A stretch of DNA of 16,002 bases, from contig CAMOMF010000132.1 of the NCBI GenBank assembly GCA_946619625.1, positions 1-16,002 of the forward strand, written 5' to 3'. The translations under genes and the position numbers were made by a program. This DNA is from an uncultured Bacteroidales bacterium (GTDB lineage Bacteria; Bacteroidota; Bacteroidia; Bacteroidales; Paludibacteraceae). The notes under the pieces are model-generated. The model was not told the DNA's origin. It saw only the letters and a list, made by a program, of their open reading frames with translations, and made no database searches. Shown piece by piece: positions 14,994 to 16,002 of this stretch (positions are counted from its first letter, which is position 1; every line of letters starts with the position of its first letter).

Positions 14994-15103
14994 CCTTGTT
15001 CTTTGTTCTATGAGTACGCTTCGTCAATTTCGCCGGATATATCCGGTAACAGCCCGCAAGGGCTGAATCTTTGCTCCTTGCTCCTTGTTCCTTGTTCCTT
15101 TTT
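14994..15103. repeat. REP-like double-hairpin element, copy 1, with heptamer runs
   Basis: Heptamers of the form CYTTGYT (14994-15007) lead into CTATGAG and a conserved linker (TTCGTC-A-TTTCG). Hairpin 1 is the palindrome CCGGATATATCCGG (15033-15046), and hairpin 2 is CAGCCC-GCAA-GGGCTG (15050-15065). Five further heptamers follow (15069-15103). As it lies just after the phosphatase gene, hairpin 2 may also end its transcript. Confidence 0.85.
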
Positions 15104-15216
15104 CTTTGTTCTGTGAGCACGTTTCGTCCATTTCGCCCGAATAGTATTCGGGTAACAGCCCGCAAGGGCTGAATCTTTGCTCTTTGCTCTTTGTTCCTTG
15201 TTCCTTGCTCTTTGTT
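15104..15216. repeat. REP-like double-hairpin element, copy 2, with heptamer runs
   Basis: The order of parts is the same as in copy 1: CTTTGTT, CTGTGAG, linker, hairpin 1 (CCCGAATA-G-TATTCGGG, 15136-15152), TAA, hairpin 2 (CAGCCC-GCAA-GGGCTG, 15156-15171), then six heptamers (15175-15216). Hairpin 1 differs in sequence from copy 1 yet pairs perfectly. A third group of four heptamers at 15254-15281 lacks the hairpins. Confidence 0.85.
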
Positions 15217-15348
15217 CTTATCTTCACTTCGCTACGAACGATCGCTCCGCGTGCTTTGTTCCTTGTTCTTTGCTCCTTGTTATTCCTGCGTGTGCTTATT
15301 TCATTTCCGTTGCAACTTGTCTTTTCCTCTCATATCCCCGCTATAGAT

Positions 15349-15414
15349 ACACGTTCGAAACACGTAGGATACACGTAAGATATACGTAGGATACACGTAG
15401 GATACACGTAGGAT
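15349..15414. repeat. 11-bp tandem repeat, six units of ACACGTAGGAT
   Basis: Units start at 15349, 15360, 15371, 15382, 15393 and 15404. The first is diverged (ACACGTTCGAA), the third and fourth each carry one change, and the last two are identical to the second. The unit core ACACGT or ATACGT recurs every 11 bp, close to one turn of DNA. Confidence 0.9.
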
Positions 15415-15707
15415 AAAGCCGACTCGCCCCGCATCAACGCCTCACAAATATGCTTTCACTGTGGCAATTCTTATTCATCTTCTCCTGTTTTCATCTCATC
15501 CTCTCTTTGTCCCGTCATGCAGTTCTATTCCTCAATAGTCATATGATATATGGCATCCGTCTATATAATTGCGAGATGTCATCCCGCTCTCCGTCTCCTC
15601 CCTTTCTCCCTTATTCGCGCGCCCGCGTATTATATTAATGTCTTCGTCCCCTCTCCACCCCGTTACATGGGTCTACACTCCTACACTCCTTCACTCCCAA
15701 AGCCCCT

Positions 15708-15809
15708 TTTCGTTCGAGCACAGTTTTACAGATCGAAGAACGAAAGGCTCCCTATTCGTTCGAGCACGGCGAAGCAGATCGAAGAATGAAAATATTGTTT
15801 TCATTCGAG
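15708..15809. repeat. Alternating inverted repeats CGTTCGAG / TCGAAGAACG
   Basis: A forward box (CGTTCGAGCAC) and reverse box (AGATCGAAGAACGAAA) occur at 15711-15745 and again, with AATGAAA, at 15757-15791. A third forward-like box (TTTTCATTCGAG) follows at 15797. Pairings include TTTCGTTC/GAACGAAA (15708-15715 with 15738-15745) and GAATGAAAA/TTTTCATTC (15784-15792 with 15797-15805). Confidence 0.75.
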
Positions 15810-15835
15810 AAATTCACTATTTTACCCCCTTAAAA

Positions 15836-15851
15836 CGGGCAAAAATGCCCG
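15836..15851 (-). terminator. Hairpin CGGGCA-AAAA-TGCCCG, possible minus-strand terminator
   Basis: The 6-bp stem is perfect. Read on the minus strand it is followed by TTTTAAG, giving a weak T-tract; on the + strand it is followed by AAAAACGC. No gene on the minus strand is visible that would need it, so the role is uncertain. Confidence 0.3.
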
Positions 15852-15888
15852 AAAAACGCATAAAAAGTAAATTTTTTTGTAAAAATAT

Positions 15889-15920
15889 TTGGTCATGTCA
15901 AAAAAAAGCAGTAATTTTGC
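15889..15920 (+). promoter_or_regulatory. Bacteroidetes-type promoter near the window end
   Basis: TTG at 15889-15891, a 20-nt spacer with an A8 run, and TAATTTTGC at 15912-15920. The spacer shares the stretch CATGTCAAAAAAAAGCAGTA with the promoter at 6883. The served gene or RNA begins near 15927 or beyond and is largely outside the window. Confidence 0.7.
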
Positions 15921-16002
15921 ACCCGCTTTCGAAAACGAGGGTCTACAGAGCCGACTTGCCGGAAGCGAGGCTAAAGCGTTAGCCGCCCGTATTGCAGAGC
16001 TG
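15895..16002 (+). CDS. Possible start of an unidentified gene (runs off the window)
   Basis: A frame from ATG 15895 stays open for 36 codons to the window end, reading MSKKSSNFAP and later LAGSEAKALAARIAEL, which looks protein-like. The first nine codons, however, coincide with the promoter at 15889-15920, and the same MSKKSS reading appears at 6889 where it is clearly a by-product of the promoter. If the promoter is real, the coding region must begin later or use another start, and the downstream hairpin GGCTAA-AGCG-TTAGCC (15970-15985) would be in its leader. I do not recognise a family. Confidence 0.25.
   Translation, partial: MSKKSSNFAPAFENEGLQSRLAGSEAKALAARIAEL

Larger units (their letters stand above)
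14982..15888. other. Gene-free, repeat-dense intergenic region
   Basis: About 900 bp hold no convincing gene. Open frames translate into repeat-derived runs (KEQGTKSKEQ on the minus strand) or pyrimidine-driven Ser/Leu/Pro text. The region contains the REP-like double-hairpin elements with heptamers (14994-15281), an 11-bp array (15349-15414), alternating inverted repeats (15708-15809) and a CGGGCA-AAAA-TGCCCG hairpin (15836-15851). Confidence 0.65.

Noticed and set aside
14944..15227. Minus-strand frames reading KEQGTKSKEQ-type repeats
   Set aside because: They are direct translations of the heptanucleotide runs, and their stems fall in REP-like hairpins. No domain or start signal supports a protein.
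14994..15414. Possible CRISPR array
   Set aside because: The repeats are 7 and 11 bp units in direct tandem, or two REP-like copies 103 bp apart. There are no 23-47 bp repeats separated by unique spacers of similar length, and no cas gene nearby.
15450..15982. Open frames of 62, 79 and 137 residues in the region before the last promoter
   Set aside because: Their composition is driven by pyrimidine-rich and repeat sequence. They cross the inverted repeats and the promoter, and none shows a domain or plausible start.

Overview
The window looks like a chromosome segment from a member of the Bacteroidales. Four things point there: promoters of the Bacteroidetes type (TTG, 20-nt spacer, TAnnTTTGC), genes without strong Shine-Dalgarno sites, a very large multidomain adhesin with a C-terminal tail of the Bacteroides/Prevotella kind, and a short single-domain OPX lipoprotein. 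I cannot name the genus.

Layout. Positions 1-208 are the right end of an IS3-family insertion sequence, comprising the last 47 codons of its transposase and three repeated TGTCTAC boxes. A repeat-rich spacer and a promoter (518-549) with a leader of about 300 nt follow. The secreted 1833-residue adhesin (857-6358) is built from fibronectin type III, jelly-roll (cleaved-adhesin/MAM-like) and GEVED modules. Behind it lie a 49-codon peptide gene (6444-6593) and a strong terminator (6603-6638).

A GC-rich, hairpin-rich spacer with an 11-bp tandem array leads to a promoter (6883-6914). That promoter serves an apparent four-gene + strand operon: a 45-residue antitoxin-like peptide, a RelE/ParE-like toxin overlapping it by ATGA, an OPX polysaccharide export lipoprotein, and a Wzz-type chain-length protein without a kinase domain. 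This run converges, with a 4-nt overlap, on a minus-strand operon read in the order AGCS sodium:amino-acid symporter, glycerate kinase, DNA topoisomerase III (topB). The last two are coupled by another ATGA overlap.

The symporter promoter and the divergent promoter of a low-molecular-weight protein tyrosine phosphatase (14532-14981) face away from each other across a 140-bp spacer. It holds two diverged copies of one elaborate bulged hairpin (14342-14394 and 14424-14478). Downstream of the phosphatase, about 900 bp carry no convincing gene but many repeats: two copies of a double-hairpin REP-like element flanked by heptanucleotide runs, a six-unit 11-bp array, and alternating inverted repeats. 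The window ends just after a fifth promoter whose gene lies mostly outside.

Themes: surface structure (adhesin, OPX/Wzz, possibly the phosphatase as a regulator of polysaccharide export), a toxin-antitoxin-like pair in front of export genes, and housekeeping metabolism. The most unusual signals are the twin bulged hairpins between the divergent promoters, the covarying REP-like elements, and the toxin-antitoxin/OPX operon with its atypically short antitoxin candidate.
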